This document shows, in pieces, positions 1 to 9,165 of a stretch of DNA of 64,000 nt (position 1 is the stretch's first letter; every line of letters begins with the position of its first letter). A model generated the notes under the pieces. It was not told where the DNA came from and ran no database searches. It saw only the letters and a list, made by a program, of their open reading frames with translations. The translations under genes were made by a program, and so were the position numbers. The DNA comes from an uncultured Gardnerella sp. (GTDB lineage Bacteria; Actinomycetota; Actinomycetes; Actinomycetales; Bifidobacteriaceae): contig CAMUFL010000007.1 in assembly GCA_947088155.1 (NCBI GenBank), forward strand, positions 3,121 through 67,120. The letters run 5' to 3'.

Positions 1-1
1 G

Positions 2-241
2 CGCGGTGGACGTGCGAGCTTGCTTGCGGCTGGTATTGTGCGTGTTTGCGGCGAGTTTTCTGCTACTGATCCGGTGTGGATTGACGACGAGCAGGGCAAT
101 CACTTGGCTAAGGGGCTTGTGGCTTTCGATGCGGAGGAGATTCCGGAGATTATGGGGCGCACAAGCGACGAGCTTGAGGAGTCGCTTGGCCGGCAGTATG
201 CGCATCCGGTGGTTCATCGCGATAATCTCGTGCTTGTGTGA
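2..241 (+). CDS. proB: Glutamate 5-kinase, C-terminal end (partial)
   Basis: This is the last 79 codons of a gene that begins before the window. The visible protein (RGGRASLLAAGIVRV..., then GEFSATDPVWI) matches the C-terminal PUA domain of glutamate 5-kinase, the enzyme that phosphorylates L-glutamate in the first step of proline synthesis. The catalytic kinase domain lies outside the window. The gene ends at a TGA (239-241) and is followed by an R1 repeat array. In bifidobacteria proB commonly precedes the aspartate aminotransferase gene and secE-nusG, which fits the order here. The identification rests on the PUA-like tail and this context. Confidence 0.8.
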   Translation, partial: RGGRASLLAAGIVRVCGEFSATDPVWIDDEQGNHLAKGLVAFDAEEIPEIMGRTSDELEESLGRQYAHPVVHRDNLVLV

Positions 242-245
242 TTAG

Positions 246-432
246 CTGCAACTACAAACGCCGGAAAATTCTCCGGCGAATGTTCCAAAAAACGGCTGAT
301 GTAGCGACAAACGCCGTGTAATTTTCCGGCAAATGTTCCAAAAAACCACCAATTCAGCGACAAAAGACCTGTAATTCTCCGGAGAATGTTCCACAAATTG
401 GCTGATGTAGCGACAAAACCCGGGTAAATTTG
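246..432. repeat. R1 repeat array (about 3.5 units of 53 bp)
   Basis: The gap between proB and the aminotransferase gene is filled by a tandem array with a 53-bp period. Each unit carries a CCGG..AATT..CCGG core followed by AATGTTCC and ends in GCGACAAA. The same unit, on either strand, recurs at about 8.6, 14.2, 18.2-18.6, 20.0, 34.6-34.8, 35.6, 54.7-54.9, 59.8 and 62.4-62.6 kb. All parts of the unit are conserved, so there are no spacers. No gene is seen here. Confidence 0.85.
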
Positions 433-475
433 CGGCAGATTCGTCGTTTCGCGGCTTAAGGTTACACTGGAAATC

Positions 476-1789
476 ATGGCAGATAATATGGCACAAGCTA
501 CAGCGCAATCTACAGAAGCGCAATCTACAGAATCTACAGAAGTGCAATCAGCAGCATCGCAATCTACATCCCCAGAAAATTGGCGCGTATTAAGCAATCG
601 CATTAACAAAGTCGCCCCAAGCGCAACTCTTGCAGTCGACGGCAAAGCAAAAGCTATGAAAGCTGCCGGCGTCGACGTCGTAAGCTTCGGCGCAGGCGAG
701 CCGGATTTCCCTACTCCTTCCTACATTGTTGAAGCCGCCGCATCTGCATGCAAAGACCCACGCAACTACCGCTACACCGCAACTGCCGGTCTGCCGGAAC
801 TTAGAGAAGCAATCGCGCGCAAAGTAAAGCGCGACTCCGGCTTCGAAGTCTCCCCAAATCAAGTAGTAGTAACTAACGGCGGAAAGCAAGCCGTTTACGA
901 AGCCTGCCAAATCCTCCTAAACGACGGTGACGAAGTAATTATTCCAGCGCCTTATTGGACAAGCTACCCGGAGGCTGTGAAGCTTGCTGGCGGCGTGCCT
1001 GTGCCTGTTTTAGCAGGCGCGGATCGTGGTTTTGAGCCGGATATTGAGGCGATTGAGGCCGCTCGCACTCCACGCACGCGCGCAATTATTGTAACTTCGC
1101 CGTCAAATCCTACGGGAGCTATTTGGAGCGCCGAAACTATTCGCGCAATTGGCGAATGGGCTGTGAAAAACCATATTTGGGTGCTGTCTGACGAAATTTA
1201 CGAGCACTTGCATTACGACGGAATTGCGACTTCGTACATTGGCGTTGAAGTGCCGGAAGTTCGAGATCAGCTGCTGATTTTGAACGGTGTTGCCAAGACT
1301 TACGCCATGCCTGGTTGGCGAGTTGGCTGGATGGTTGCGCCTGCGGACGTTGCGAAAGCCGCAGTTAAGCTGCAAAGCCACATGACTTCTAACGTTTCTA
1401 ATATTTCGCAGCGTGCTGCAATTGCTGCAGTTGGTGGATCTTTGGACGTGGTTGCCACAATGCGCGAGGCTTTTGACGCTCGCCGAAAAGCGATTGTGGA
1501 GGCGCTGAATAATATTGACGGCGTTACTTGCCCGCTTCCTCACGGCGCTTTTTACGCGTTTGCTAACGTTGAAGCGCTTCTTGAGCGTCCGCTTGGCAAG
1601 AATGGCGATCATGGCGAGGTGCCGCACACTTCTTCGCGATTTGCGGAAATGTTGCTTGATGAAGCGCATGTTGCTGCCGTTCCGGGTGAGGCTTTCGGCG
1701 CTCCTGGTTATTTGCGATTCTCTTGCGCTCTTGCGGACGATCAGCTTGCGGAGGGCATGCGTCGCATGAAGAAGTGGGTTGAGGCTTAA
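476..1789 (+). CDS. aspC: Pyridoxal-phosphate aspartate aminotransferase, class I
   Basis: A 437-residue fold-type I aminotransferase, expected to move the amino group between aspartate and 2-oxoglutarate in the cytoplasm. Visible motifs are VVSFGAGEPDFPTP near the N-terminus, SPSNPTGAIW in the middle and the PLP lysine K274 in AKTYAMPGWRVGW. The first 40 residues are a low-complexity Ala/Gln/Ser/Thr/Glu stretch (repeated QSTE) not normal for the family, whose members are near 400 residues. The start at 476 has only a weak GGAA upstream, and ATG at 488 is an alternative. The gene lies between proB and tRNA-Trp. The exact substrate is inferred from the family. Confidence 0.9.
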   Translation: MADNMAQATAQSTEAQSTESTEVQSAASQSTSPENWRVLSNRINKVAPSATLAVDGKAKAMKAAGVDVVSFGAGEPDFPTPSYIVEAAASACKDPRNYRYTATAGLPELREAIARKVKRDSGFEVSPNQVVVTNGGKQAVYEACQILLNDGDEVIIPAPYWTSYPEAVKLAGGVPVPVLAGADRGFEPDIEAIEAARTPRTRAIIVTSPSNPTGAIWSAETIRAIGEWAVKNHIWVLSDEIYEHLHYDGIATSYIGVEVPEVRDQLLILNGVAKTYAMPGWRVGWMVAPADVAKAAVKLQSHMTSNVSNISQRAAIAAVGGSLDVVATMREAFDARRKAIVEALNNIDGVTCPLPHGAFYAFANVEALLERPLGKNGDHGEVPHTSSRFAEMLLDEAHVAAVPGEAFGAPGYLRFSCALADDQLAEGMRRMKKWVEA

Positions 1790-1919
1790 GTTTGTGCGAA
1801 GTGGTACTTGCGCTCGCGTGCGACACTCGCTTTACGCAAGACTTGCTTTGTGCGACACTCGCTTTATGCTGTGCGCGACTGAAATCATGCCCATGCGATA
1901 ACATATCTATCTGGCGGTT

Positions 1920-1948
1920 TTGCTATGTCTCACCGTTTGGGGTATGAT
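1920..1948 (+). promoter_or_regulatory. Probable promoter for tRNA-Trp and secE-nusG
   Basis: TTGCTA at 1920-1925 and TATGAT at 1943-1948 are separated by 17 bp and lie 15 bp before the tRNA 5' end. This is a good sigma-70-type match at the expected distance. Because only 36 bp separate the tRNA from secE, the same transcript may continue into secE and nusG. Confidence 0.6.
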
Positions 1949-1963
1949 AGGCAAGTTCACCTT

Positions 1964-2039
1964 AGGGATGTGGCGCAATTGGTAGCGCAACGGTCTCCAA
2001 AACCGTAGGTTGTGGGTTCGAGTCCCGCCGTCCCTGCCA
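1964..2039 (+). tRNA. trnW: tRNA-Trp (CCA anticodon)
   Basis: A complete cloverleaf can be drawn. The acceptor AGGGATG pairs with CGTCCCT, the anticodon loop is CTCCAAA giving CCA (tryptophan), and the T arm carries GGTTCGAGTCC. The discriminator is G2036 and the 3' CCA is encoded at 2037-2039. tRNA-Trp just before secE is the usual arrangement in actinobacteria. Confidence 0.97.
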
Positions 2040-2075
2040 GTTTTTAGTTCGCAATTTTACATGAAGGATTCAAGC

Positions 2076-2303
2076 ATGGCACAGGCACATAGCGTTAAGA
2101 AAGCAGCAAAGCCAAATTTGTTCATGCGTATTGGCATGTTCGTTAAGCAGACTATTGACGAGACGCGCAAGGTTGTTGCGCCTCACGGAAAAGAGCTGTT
2201 TGCTTGGTCGGCTTCGGTATTCCTTTTTGTTGCATTTTTGATGGCTTTCGTCACATGCATGGACTTCGGCTTGGGTAAGTCCGTTATGTGGTTGTTTGGC
2301 TGA
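2076..2303 (+). CDS. secE: Preprotein translocase subunit SecE
   Basis: A 75-residue SecE, the small essential subunit that clamps SecY in the general secretion channel. The conserved amphipathic segment FVKQTIDETRKVVAPHGKEL is followed by one transmembrane helix (WSASVFLFVAFLMAFVTCM). The ATG at 2076 was chosen because AAGGA at 2064-2068 sits 7 bp upstream; earlier in-frame starts would run back into the tRNA. Its position between tRNA-Trp and nusG is the classic order. Confidence 0.95.
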   Translation: MAQAHSVKKAAKPNLFMRIGMFVKQTIDETRKVVAPHGKELFAWSASVFLFVAFLMAFVTCMDFGLGKSVMWLFG

Positions 2304-2329
2304 TTTGAAATTTTGAAGGTGTATGCAAG

Positions 2330-3259
2330 ATGACTGATGAGTTCAATCTCGAAGAAGCAGATGAAGCGTCTGTGGCTCAGGCTGCGGCTGATGAAGCTGC
2401 TGAAGCTGCTACTGATGCTGATGCTCAGGATGCTGTTGTTGAGGCTGATTTAGCTGATGACGGTGCGGAGGCTGCTGCTGCGGCTGTTGCTTCTCTTGAT
2501 GCAGATGATGCTGAAGATGCTGAAGATGAGGCTGCCGATTTTGATGAGCCGGCTGACTTAAGCGCAAATGCTGATTCTGAGGATTCTGCTGATTCTGAAG
2601 ATTCTACCGATTCTGCATCTTCTGAAGAAGCCGACCCAACCGACGCAGGCGCAATTGCTGTAGCTGAATTTTCTAAGAAACTTCGCACTTTGGAAGGCAA
2701 GTGGTACGTGCTTCACACGTATTCCGGCTACGAAAAGCGCGTAAAGACTAACGTTGAATCTCGCGTGCAGAACTTTGGTTTGGAAGATCAGATTTTCCAG
2801 ATTGAAGTGCCGATGGAAGAAGTCGAAAAGCATACGGAAAAGGGTAAGAAGGTTATTACCCGCGTTCGCGTGCCGGGTTATGTGCTTATTCGCATGTGGC
2901 CGGATGAGAATGCTCGCCGCATTGTGCGCGAAACCGAGGGTGTGACTGGCTTCGTTGGTCCTTCTAGGGATCCTGCTCCTTTGACGCGCAAGGAAGTTGT
3001 GGCAATGATGGCGCCAATGATTGCTTCCGAAGCTTTGAAGAATGCTGGCGATAAGCCGGCTGCAGCCAAGAAGCGCAAGGTTGAGGTTGCGTACAAGGTT
3101 GGCGATCAGGTTACTGTTACCGACGGCCCATTCTCAACGATGGCTGCTGTGGTTTCGGACGTGGAGCCTACAACTCAGAAGCTTACTGTTCTGGTTTCCA
3201 TCTTTGGCCGCGAAACTCCTGTGGAGCTTGGATTCAACCAGGTGGAGCCGATTGTTTGA
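2330..3259 (+). CDS. nusG: Transcription termination/antitermination protein NusG
   Basis: A 309-residue NusG, which binds RNA polymerase and modulates pausing, Rho termination and coupling to translation. The first 115 or so residues are a highly acidic Ala/Asp/Glu/Ser extension, as in other actinobacterial NusG proteins. The NGN domain follows (KWYVLHTYSGYEKRVKTNVE, then VPGYVLIRM), and the C-terminal KOW domain starts near VAYKVGDQVTVTDGPF. The gene follows secE after 26 bp and is closed by a terminator, so it is not transcriptionally joined to rplK as usual in relatives. Confidence 0.96.
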   Translation: MTDEFNLEEADEASVAQAAADEAAEAATDADAQDAVVEADLADDGAEAAAAAVASLDADDAEDAEDEAADFDEPADLSANADSEDSADSEDSTDSASSEEADPTDAGAIAVAEFSKKLRTLEGKWYVLHTYSGYEKRVKTNVESRVQNFGLEDQIFQIEVPMEEVEKHTEKGKKVITRVRVPGYVLIRMWPDENARRIVRETEGVTGFVGPSRDPAPLTRKEVVAMMAPMIASEALKNAGDKPAAAKKRKVEVAYKVGDQVTVTDGPFSTMAAVVSDVEPTTQKLTVLVSIFGRETPVELGFNQVEPIV

Positions 3260-3315
3260 GCAGATTGCTTAAGATGGCAGTTTGAACCGATTGCTTGAGC
3301 TTTTATAACTTTTAC

Positions 3316-3356
3316 AAACCGGGGTGCGTTAATTCGCGCTCCGGTTTTTTGTTTTG
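3316..3356 (+). terminator. Rho-independent terminator after nusG
   Basis: An AAACCGG...CCGGTTT stem, extended inward by GGTGCG/CGCGCT pairs, closes a short TTAATT loop and is followed by a T-rich run (TTTTTTGTTTTG). It separates nusG from the pilus locus. Confidence 0.85.
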
Positions 3357-3699
3357 TTTTGATTTCGCTTGGTTTTGCTTATTTATTGTGACACGCCGTA
3401 AAAATGGGAAATAATCCGAAATTTTCTTGCAATAATACTGCTTTTTTCAACATAAATAATAAATATTTCCAAATATTTAGTTTGGCTTGCAAATAGGCGT
3501 GGGGGGGGGGGGTATAGTGCTGAGTGTTTGGGAGCGGAGTTTTTTAGCAAAGGTTTAAGCCGTGCGCTTAGACAGTGTGCTTAGACAGTGTGTTTAAGCC
3601 GTGTGTTTGCGAAGATTGTCTATAGAGAAATTGAGTTTTTCAGTGTTGTTGTAATAACGACATTATAATAAGCTGGCGAGTTAGAAGGTAGGTGCGTAT
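3357..3699. other. Intergenic leader of the pilus locus
   Basis: This AT-rich gap holds no gene. It contains the poly-G promoter described separately, then a probable 5' untranslated region of about 175 bases with imperfect repeats around 3555-3610 (GCTTAGACAGTGT twice, and AAGCCGTG twice). Their role is unknown. Confidence 0.6.
3487..3518 (+). promoter_or_regulatory. Probable phase-variable promoter with a 12-G tract in the spacer
   Basis: TTGCAA at 3487-3492 and TATAGT at 3513-3518 are good -35 and -10 candidates, but the spacer is 20 bp because it contains an uninterrupted run of 12 G at 3501-3512. Loss of three G would give the ideal 17-bp spacing. Homopolymer tracts between -35 and -10 switch surface protein genes by slipped-strand mispairing, as with Neisseria porA and opc. 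Promoter activity itself is inferred. Confidence 0.65.
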
Positions 3700-6111
3700 A
3701 TGTTTGATTTGCATATATTTAGCCGTTTCCTTCGACTAGTGCGCTCAATTCGCCGTTCGCTGCTTACTTTGTTCGTAGCAATTGCAATGTTGCTTGCTGC
3801 TTTTGTGATTGCTCCTGCTTATGCGTTGAGTGCTGGTGAGAATACTACTTCTACTGAGAATACTGGTGGTGCGCAGTCTGGTTCTGCTAAGAGTGAGGGT
3901 GAGAAGCAGCAGTCTAATCAAAGTGAATCGAATAGTGCTGAACTTAATAAGGGTGATACTGGCTCTTCTAGTAATTTAAATAAAGATAATAAGGAATCGA
4001 ATCCTGTTGAAAAGCAGCAGAATGCTGGTAACAAGGTTGATGATAAGGCTAAGTCGACTGATTCTGATGTAAAGAAAAACGCTAAAGATGCCCAAAAGAA
4101 AGCTGCTTCTGCGGATGCTGTTAAAGGCACTGACAGAGATGCGAATGAAGATCCTCAGCTTCCGGACGAGTGCAAGGGTAATAAAAAGTATAATACTCCT
4201 GAAAAATGCTACAGCATTACTTATGGTAATAACACAATAAACATTAAAGGCAAGAATGGCGAGCCTTATTATAAGGTTCCTCAGATTATTACCCCAACAA
4301 TAAAAGTTGCTGGTATTGTGCAGCAAACATTACCTGATGGCGTTTGGCTTGGGTTGGAGAAGTATAAAAATGATGATTCCGTAAAGTATGCTTTTTTCAA
4401 GGGCGAGAATGATAAGAATGATAACTATACTGCTAAATCTACGAAAAAAGTAGCTAGTAGCGATGGTTCTATACGCTTTTTCCCAAGCAAATGGTTAGTA
4501 GCTGATAAGAAATATAAGTTTAAAGTTGCAATACATTATCCAGGTGTTTCTAAACCACAATCTAAGAACATCAACGCGAAACTAGATAAAAAGGATTTGC
4601 CTAATCCTCAATCTGGTGATTTATCGCTGAGTTTATACGATTTTGGAAACAAACAGGATAGTACTGCGGTAAGTGGTAATAAAATTACTATAAAGCCAAA
4701 GTCTAATAGTCAGGGTGCTATCGGAGGTGCTGCCGGCGGTACGGATAATAAAGACGTTTACGATTCTATTAATAAGCTTTTTATTGACTCGCAATCGAAA
4801 GATAAGCGAGGTGAGATTTACCATCACATGATTTGCAATGATGGTGCCAATAATTACACGGTAGATAGTTTTAATGGGTTGAGTCTTAAAGATAAAAAAG
4901 ATGATCCTTCTGCAGATAATCAGACTCAGTTCAAGCATAAGGAAAATCAGAATCGACCTGATAAAAATGCAGAGAATTCTGCTGTGTATGAAAATGATGA
5001 TTATACTGAGCGCTCTCAAAGCTGGATTACTGGAACGCCTACGAAGTCTGGGACTTTTGAGTGCAAAGTGTTTGCTATTAAAAAAGATGATGAATTTAAA
5101 TTAGAGCGAAACTCAGGAAACGGTAAAACTAAGGTATATTCTACAGTATTAGACGAGTTTGATACTAGAGTAGAAACTAATAAGCAATCTCTGTTTGAAA
5201 AGCCAGAACAAAACATTGTTGAAGATAAGTGGACTAATAAAGCGTCTATTAAGCAAGGCATTGACTGGGATTATAAGTCAGTTACTATTGAGGTGAAGTC
5301 GAGTGAGCCGCAAAAGCCAACAATTGGCGAAAATGATCTTACGCTGAAAGTGTATCCGTTTAAGGATTCTACAACAGCGTTGACTAGCAGCAATAACAAG
5401 ATTTCTGCGATGCTCGGTATGGAGCTTAAGCCGTTTATTGATGCTACTTCTGCGGCGGATAGTGCGAATAAGATTACGTTGCGCGTGCTGTGCTCGAAGG
5501 GCGAGAAGAAGGATTCTGGCTCGCAATCTGCGCAATCTTCTGGGTCGTCGCAACCTGCGCAGCCTTCTGAATCTCCGCAAGATTCGAAGGATCTTGAATA
5601 CAAAACTTGGAGCAGTAATCTTGCAGATCTTGGGTTGAGTGTGCCTAATGATACAGATCAAAATACGTGCCACTCTAATAAAGAAGGAGAGACGACTTGC
5701 AAGTCGTCGGATCCAAATAAAAAAGTGGCTGCGCGAACTGATAAGGAAGTGAGCATAAAGCCGAGCATCAAGCCGACTGCGGTTGGCGATTATCAGTGCG
5801 TTGTGTTTGCGTTGAAGCCCAAGGCACTCACTGCTCAATCTAGCAAGCAAACGCCTACGGAAATTGATAAGGCGTTAGCTGGTGATAAGTCTCTTACAAA
5901 AAACAAGGATTTTGCTACTTTTGCGTTCAATCTTCATTTGGTGAGCAATTTTACTTTGCCGCACACGGGCGGTCAGAGTTGGAATTTGCAGCTCGGTATT
6001 CTTGCCGCTCTGTTGGTGAATCTGCTGGCGGCTTGCTTTGTGATAAGTCAAAGTGAGCGCGCTCGCAAATTAATTTTGGGAAGGTGGCGAGGCTTATGCA
6101 ATTACGTATGA
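3700..6111 (+). CDS. LPHTG-anchored surface protein, probable minor or tip pilin
   Basis: An 803-residue secreted protein. It has a long N-terminal signal region (RSIRRSLLTLFVAIAMLLAA, Ala-rich cleavage region near residue 43), a Ser/Asn/Lys-rich low-complexity stretch to about residue 150, and a body with two related halves. Half one runs from LSLSLYDF (about 308) to TFECKVFAIK (about 461), half two from LTLKVYPF (about 547) to DYQCVVFALK (about 706). The sortase signal LPHTG is at 753-757, followed by a hydrophobic segment and a basic tail. The start has GAAGGTAGG upstream. It precedes the major pilin and sortase, so a tip or adhesin subunit is likely. No named binding domain was recognised. 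Confidence 0.75.
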   Translation: MFDLHIFSRFLRLVRSIRRSLLTLFVAIAMLLAAFVIAPAYALSAGENTTSTENTGGAQSGSAKSEGEKQQSNQSESNSAELNKGDTGSSSNLNKDNKESNPVEKQQNAGNKVDDKAKSTDSDVKKNAKDAQKKAASADAVKGTDRDANEDPQLPDECKGNKKYNTPEKCYSITYGNNTINIKGKNGEPYYKVPQIITPTIKVAGIVQQTLPDGVWLGLEKYKNDDSVKYAFFKGENDKNDNYTAKSTKKVASSDGSIRFFPSKWLVADKKYKFKVAIHYPGVSKPQSKNINAKLDKKDLPNPQSGDLSLSLYDFGNKQDSTAVSGNKITIKPKSNSQGAIGGAAGGTDNKDVYDSINKLFIDSQSKDKRGEIYHHMICNDGANNYTVDSFNGLSLKDKKDDPSADNQTQFKHKENQNRPDKNAENSAVYENDDYTERSQSWITGTPTKSGTFECKVFAIKKDDEFKLERNSGNGKTKVYSTVLDEFDTRVETNKQSLFEKPEQNIVEDKWTNKASIKQGIDWDYKSVTIEVKSSEPQKPTIGENDLTLKVYPFKDSTTALTSSNNKISAMLGMELKPFIDATSAADSANKITLRVLCSKGEKKDSGSQSAQSSGSSQPAQPSESPQDSKDLEYKTWSSNLADLGLSVPNDTDQNTCHSNKEGETTCKSSDPNKKVAARTDKEVSIKPSIKPTAVGDYQCVVFALKPKALTAQSSKQTPTEIDKALAGDKSLTKNKDFATFAFNLHLVSNFTLPHTGGQSWNLQLGILAALLVNLLAACFVISQSERARKLILGRWRGLCNYV

Positions 6112-6356
6112 AGCAGTTGTATATGCATTTACTCGCCGTGCTTCGCATAAGGCGACTACGTACGCATTTGCGCATAAAGCCTTCCTGTTTCGCGCATTGT
6201 TTTATTGCGCATTGTTTTATCGCGCAGTCTTTCGGGATTCGGGAGCGTGATAACACAAGGTAAATGCCAAAAATTTTAACACTTTACTCGCAAGAGCATG
6301 ATAAATGCAAACCAATTTTCTAGTTGCCGTAAAACGGCATGATGAAAGGAGTGAAC
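6112..6356. other. Gap between the two pilin genes
   Basis: This 245-bp gap contains no credible gene. It has a short direct repeat (CGCATTGTTTTAT twice, about 6195-6222) and ends in AAAGGAG at 6345-6351, the ribosome binding site of the major pilin. No clear terminator is seen, so co-transcription from the upstream gene is possible. Confidence 0.5.
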
Positions 6357-8288
6357 ATGAAAAAGTTCACTAATAAATTCGTGGCGGCGGTTGCGTCGCT
6401 TGCGATGGCTGGCACGCTGTGCGTCGCCGGCGCTGTAACAATGGCTGGCGTTGCGTGGGGTAGTCCTAATCAGTTACAGGGACCACCGGATAGACCTGCT
6501 CCGGCTCCGTGGGCGACTGATGCTCCATCTAAAGGCACTATAAAAATTGTTAAGTGCGAGAAGGATTCTAATTCTACTACTGGTACTGATACACATGCTG
6601 GTGGTAAACCACAACCTAACCAACAAGGTAAATCTTGCCCTGCTGGTTTTAAGCCACTTAAAGGCGCTAAGTTCAAATTGACTAAAGTCACAAAGATTGG
6701 CAAGGATGATGTTGATCTTAAAGATTTTAAGTCTTGGAAGAAGATTGCGAATATTGTTAATAAGCTGAACAATCACACTGTTAAGGAAGATGGAACTGAT
6801 GCTGAAATCACGCTTGGAACTACAACTACTGGTGACGGTCAGAATGTATTTACAAGTGAAGAAACTGGTGAAAACGGTACAGTAACTTTCTCCAATCTTG
6901 AGCTTGGCTTGTACAAGGTTGAGGAAACTCAAGTACCTAAAGGCTACATGGTTTCTGATATGAAATCCTTCTATATGACTCTTCCTTTGCCGGAGTACAC
7001 TACTACCACGGGCAAGTATGCCAAGACGACTGTGTCTTATAACTATAATCCTATTGTTTACCCGAAGAATATGAGTACTTCTGACTCTATTGAGAAGGTT
7101 TACGATAAGACTAAGTTCGCAAGCGTTAAGGATAAAGTGCCTTTCACGATTACTGCGAAAGTGAACAAAGTTAAGTCTGATAATGCTTTGACTGCTAACG
7201 ATCTTAAGGGTTATAAGGTCTTCGATGATGCTCCAACTGCTGCATTCAAGACTATTGATACAAGTGTTGTGAAGAAAGTTAAGATTAACGGCGCAGAGGT
7301 GACTAATGACGACACCAATACTTATTACAATGTAGAAACTCCTATTGTGAACGATTCTGATGATGCAAAAGCGAATGATGATGCTACTGAAAATCAGAGA
7401 GGTCTTGCTGGTAAGCACACTCGTATTCTTGTGACGTTTACTGATGCAGGCTTGAAGAAGATTGCTGATGCTATAAACGCATGCGAGCATAACGGTGACA
7501 CTGTTACAGTTGAAGTAGATCTCGAGTTTGAGATTGCTTCTGATTACCAGACTGGCGATGTTCCTGAAGTTGGTAAAACTGCTACTGACACATCTAAGGA
7601 TGAGATTGTAAACAAGTCTGGCTTCTTCCCAGTTAATGAGAGTAATGCTGGTGCTGTTCCACCAATCATTCCTGATAATGAAAAGTCTAAAGCTACTATC
7701 GACTTTGGTTACCTTCAGGTGCATAAGTTCTACATGAAGGACGGTGTTAAGACTAATCTTCAAGGTGCTAAGTTCAGGATTTTCGCTGATAAAGATAAGG
7801 CTAATGCTTGCGCTAAAGGACTTGCGGATCTTACCAAGAAAGTAAACCAGATTAAAGATTGCAAAGCTGCATCAACTCTTGATGATGCTCCTGCAACTGC
7901 CAATAGTGGTGAAAAAGCTGCAACTGATACCACTGACCTAAAGACTACTTCTGCAACAGACGCTAACGGTAACTTCGCAAAACCATACAAGGTTCGCGCG
8001 AAAGATACTGTTTATCTTGTTGAAGTTGAAGCTCCTCAAGGTTATGCGCTTTCTCCTGATGTTCACGAAGTGACGGTTCAGAAAGGTGAGAATAAGCTCG
8101 CTGAGTTTGAAGATCTTCCACTTATTAAGAAGGGTAGCAAAGACGGTAAGGGCTACTTCTGGTTCAACCTTCCTGCAACCGGTGCTTACGGCGTGCTGAT
8201 TTTCGCTGTTGTGGGCATGGGCTTGATTGTTGCGAGCGTGATCATGTACGTGCGCAATCGCAAGGAAGAAGAACAGCAGAACGCTTGA
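6357..8288 (+). CDS. Major pilin subunit, isopeptide-forming, LPATG-anchored
   Basis: A 643-residue backbone pilin of the FimA/SpaA type, polymerised covalently on the cell surface by a class C sortase. A signal peptide (KFVAAVASLAMAGTLCVAGA) is followed by an N-terminal domain, the pilin motif YPKN at 235-238 (its lysine attacks the sorting signal of the next subunit), E-box-like YKVEETQVPKGY at about 186-197 and VYLVEVEAPQGY near the C-terminus, then LPATG at 605-609, a hydrophobic helix and a charged tail. The ATG at 6357 is preferred over 6339 and 6342 because AAAGGAG lies just upstream of it. An inverted repeat follows the gene. Confidence 0.92.
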   Translation: MKKFTNKFVAAVASLAMAGTLCVAGAVTMAGVAWGSPNQLQGPPDRPAPAPWATDAPSKGTIKIVKCEKDSNSTTGTDTHAGGKPQPNQQGKSCPAGFKPLKGAKFKLTKVTKIGKDDVDLKDFKSWKKIANIVNKLNNHTVKEDGTDAEITLGTTTTGDGQNVFTSEETGENGTVTFSNLELGLYKVEETQVPKGYMVSDMKSFYMTLPLPEYTTTTGKYAKTTVSYNYNPIVYPKNMSTSDSIEKVYDKTKFASVKDKVPFTITAKVNKVKSDNALTANDLKGYKVFDDAPTAAFKTIDTSVVKKVKINGAEVTNDDTNTYYNVETPIVNDSDDAKANDDATENQRGLAGKHTRILVTFTDAGLKKIADAINACEHNGDTVTVEVDLEFEIASDYQTGDVPEVGKTATDTSKDEIVNKSGFFPVNESNAGAVPPIIPDNEKSKATIDFGYLQVHKFYMKDGVKTNLQGAKFRIFADKDKANACAKGLADLTKKVNQIKDCKAASTLDDAPATANSGEKAATDTTDLKTTSATDANGNFAKPYKVRAKDTVYLVEVEAPQGYALSPDVHEVTVQKGENKLAEFEDLPLIKKGSKDGKGYFWFNLPATGAYGVLIFAVVGMGLIVASVIMYVRNRKEEEQQNA

Positions 8289-8328
8289 TCCGCTTTCTAA
8301 AGCTGGTCTTGTAGTCTAATAGCAAAGT

Positions 8329-8366
8329 GTGAGTCTAGGGTTTACTTAACTAAATCCTAGACTCAC
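8329..8366 (+). terminator. Possible terminator after the major pilin gene
   Basis: A perfect 11-bp inverted repeat (GTGAGTCTAGG with CCTAGACTCAC) encloses a 16-base loop, 41 bp after the pilin stop codon. The following sequence is only moderately T-rich, so termination may be partial. In pilus operons this would lower sortase expression relative to pilin. Confidence 0.55.
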
Positions 8367-8990
8367 TTGCTCTTATGATTGTTTCTTTACAGTCGTGTAA
8401 AGAAAATGTCGTAATGTAGCACCCAAACCGACAATTCCTTTACGGTTGTGTAAAGGAAAAGTCGGAATCTCGCCAAAAACCGACAAAAACTTTACGTGCG
8501 TGTATAGGAAATATCGGTATCTTGTGGAAAAGCGATTAAAACTTTACAGCCGTGTACAGGAAATGTCGGAATTGATATGTGTCCAGAAAAAGTGGTACAT
8601 ATCACCGTTTTATAGAACATTCGCCGGAGAATTCCCCGGCAAATGTTCCACAAATTGGCTAATCTAGCGACAAAATCCGGGTAATTTTCCGGCAAATGTT
8701 ACATAATGACGTAAATCCAGCGACAAAATCCAGGTAAATTCCCGGCAAATGTTCCACAAATTGGCTAATCTAGCGACAAAATCCAGGTAAATTCCCGGCA
8801 AATGTTCATGAAGCTTTGCAGTAATGCTTCTGCGAACGGTGAGTATTTGCTGGTTAGTGAACTTTAACATTAATGCTCTGCAGACGTTGAGTATTTATTG
8901 CCGAGAGAACACTAGTATTCATGCTGCTGCATAAGCCACACCAAGCACTCCTTACCACTCCACAGAACAACGGTTGGTGAATTTACTAGT

Positions 8991-9165
8991 GTGATATAGG
9001 AATTGCTTGTCGAGCAATATAAAAGCGGAGCGATAGTAATAATCTTTTTGATGAATAACTATTTCCGCAAAAAAGTAAGTAAAAAACTAAACTTAACTAT
9101 GCAACCGCTAAGTCCAAGTAAGGTATAAGAGCGGAGCGCTGCGAGATAAGTAATTCCTATCTCAC
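8991..9165. repeat. R4 element, copy A (14-bp imperfect inverted ends)
   Basis: A 175-bp segment bounded by inverted ends related to GTGAGATAGGAATT (13 of 14 positions match here). Inside are two direct copies of a GCGGAGCG motif and an A-rich centre. Copies B (60045-60219) and C (62077-62252, opposite strand) are closely similar. Homology extends about 190 bp beyond the left end towards R1. It could be a MITE-like element or a structured RNA; no target duplication was seen. Confidence 0.7.

Noticed and set aside
2425..2700. A Ser/Ala-rich antisense frame opposite the start of nusG
   Set aside because: It is the shadow of the acidic low-complexity extension of NusG.
6474..7763. A 429-codon antisense frame across the major pilin gene
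   Set aside because: It lies wholly opposite a well-supported pilin gene, has no recognisable domains and mirrors the pilin's codon bias.
9051..9128. A 25-codon open frame (MNNYFRKKVSKKLNLTMQPL...) inside R4 copy A
   Set aside because: Copy B has an extra A that shifts the frame and copy C has an early TGA, so the peptide is not conserved.
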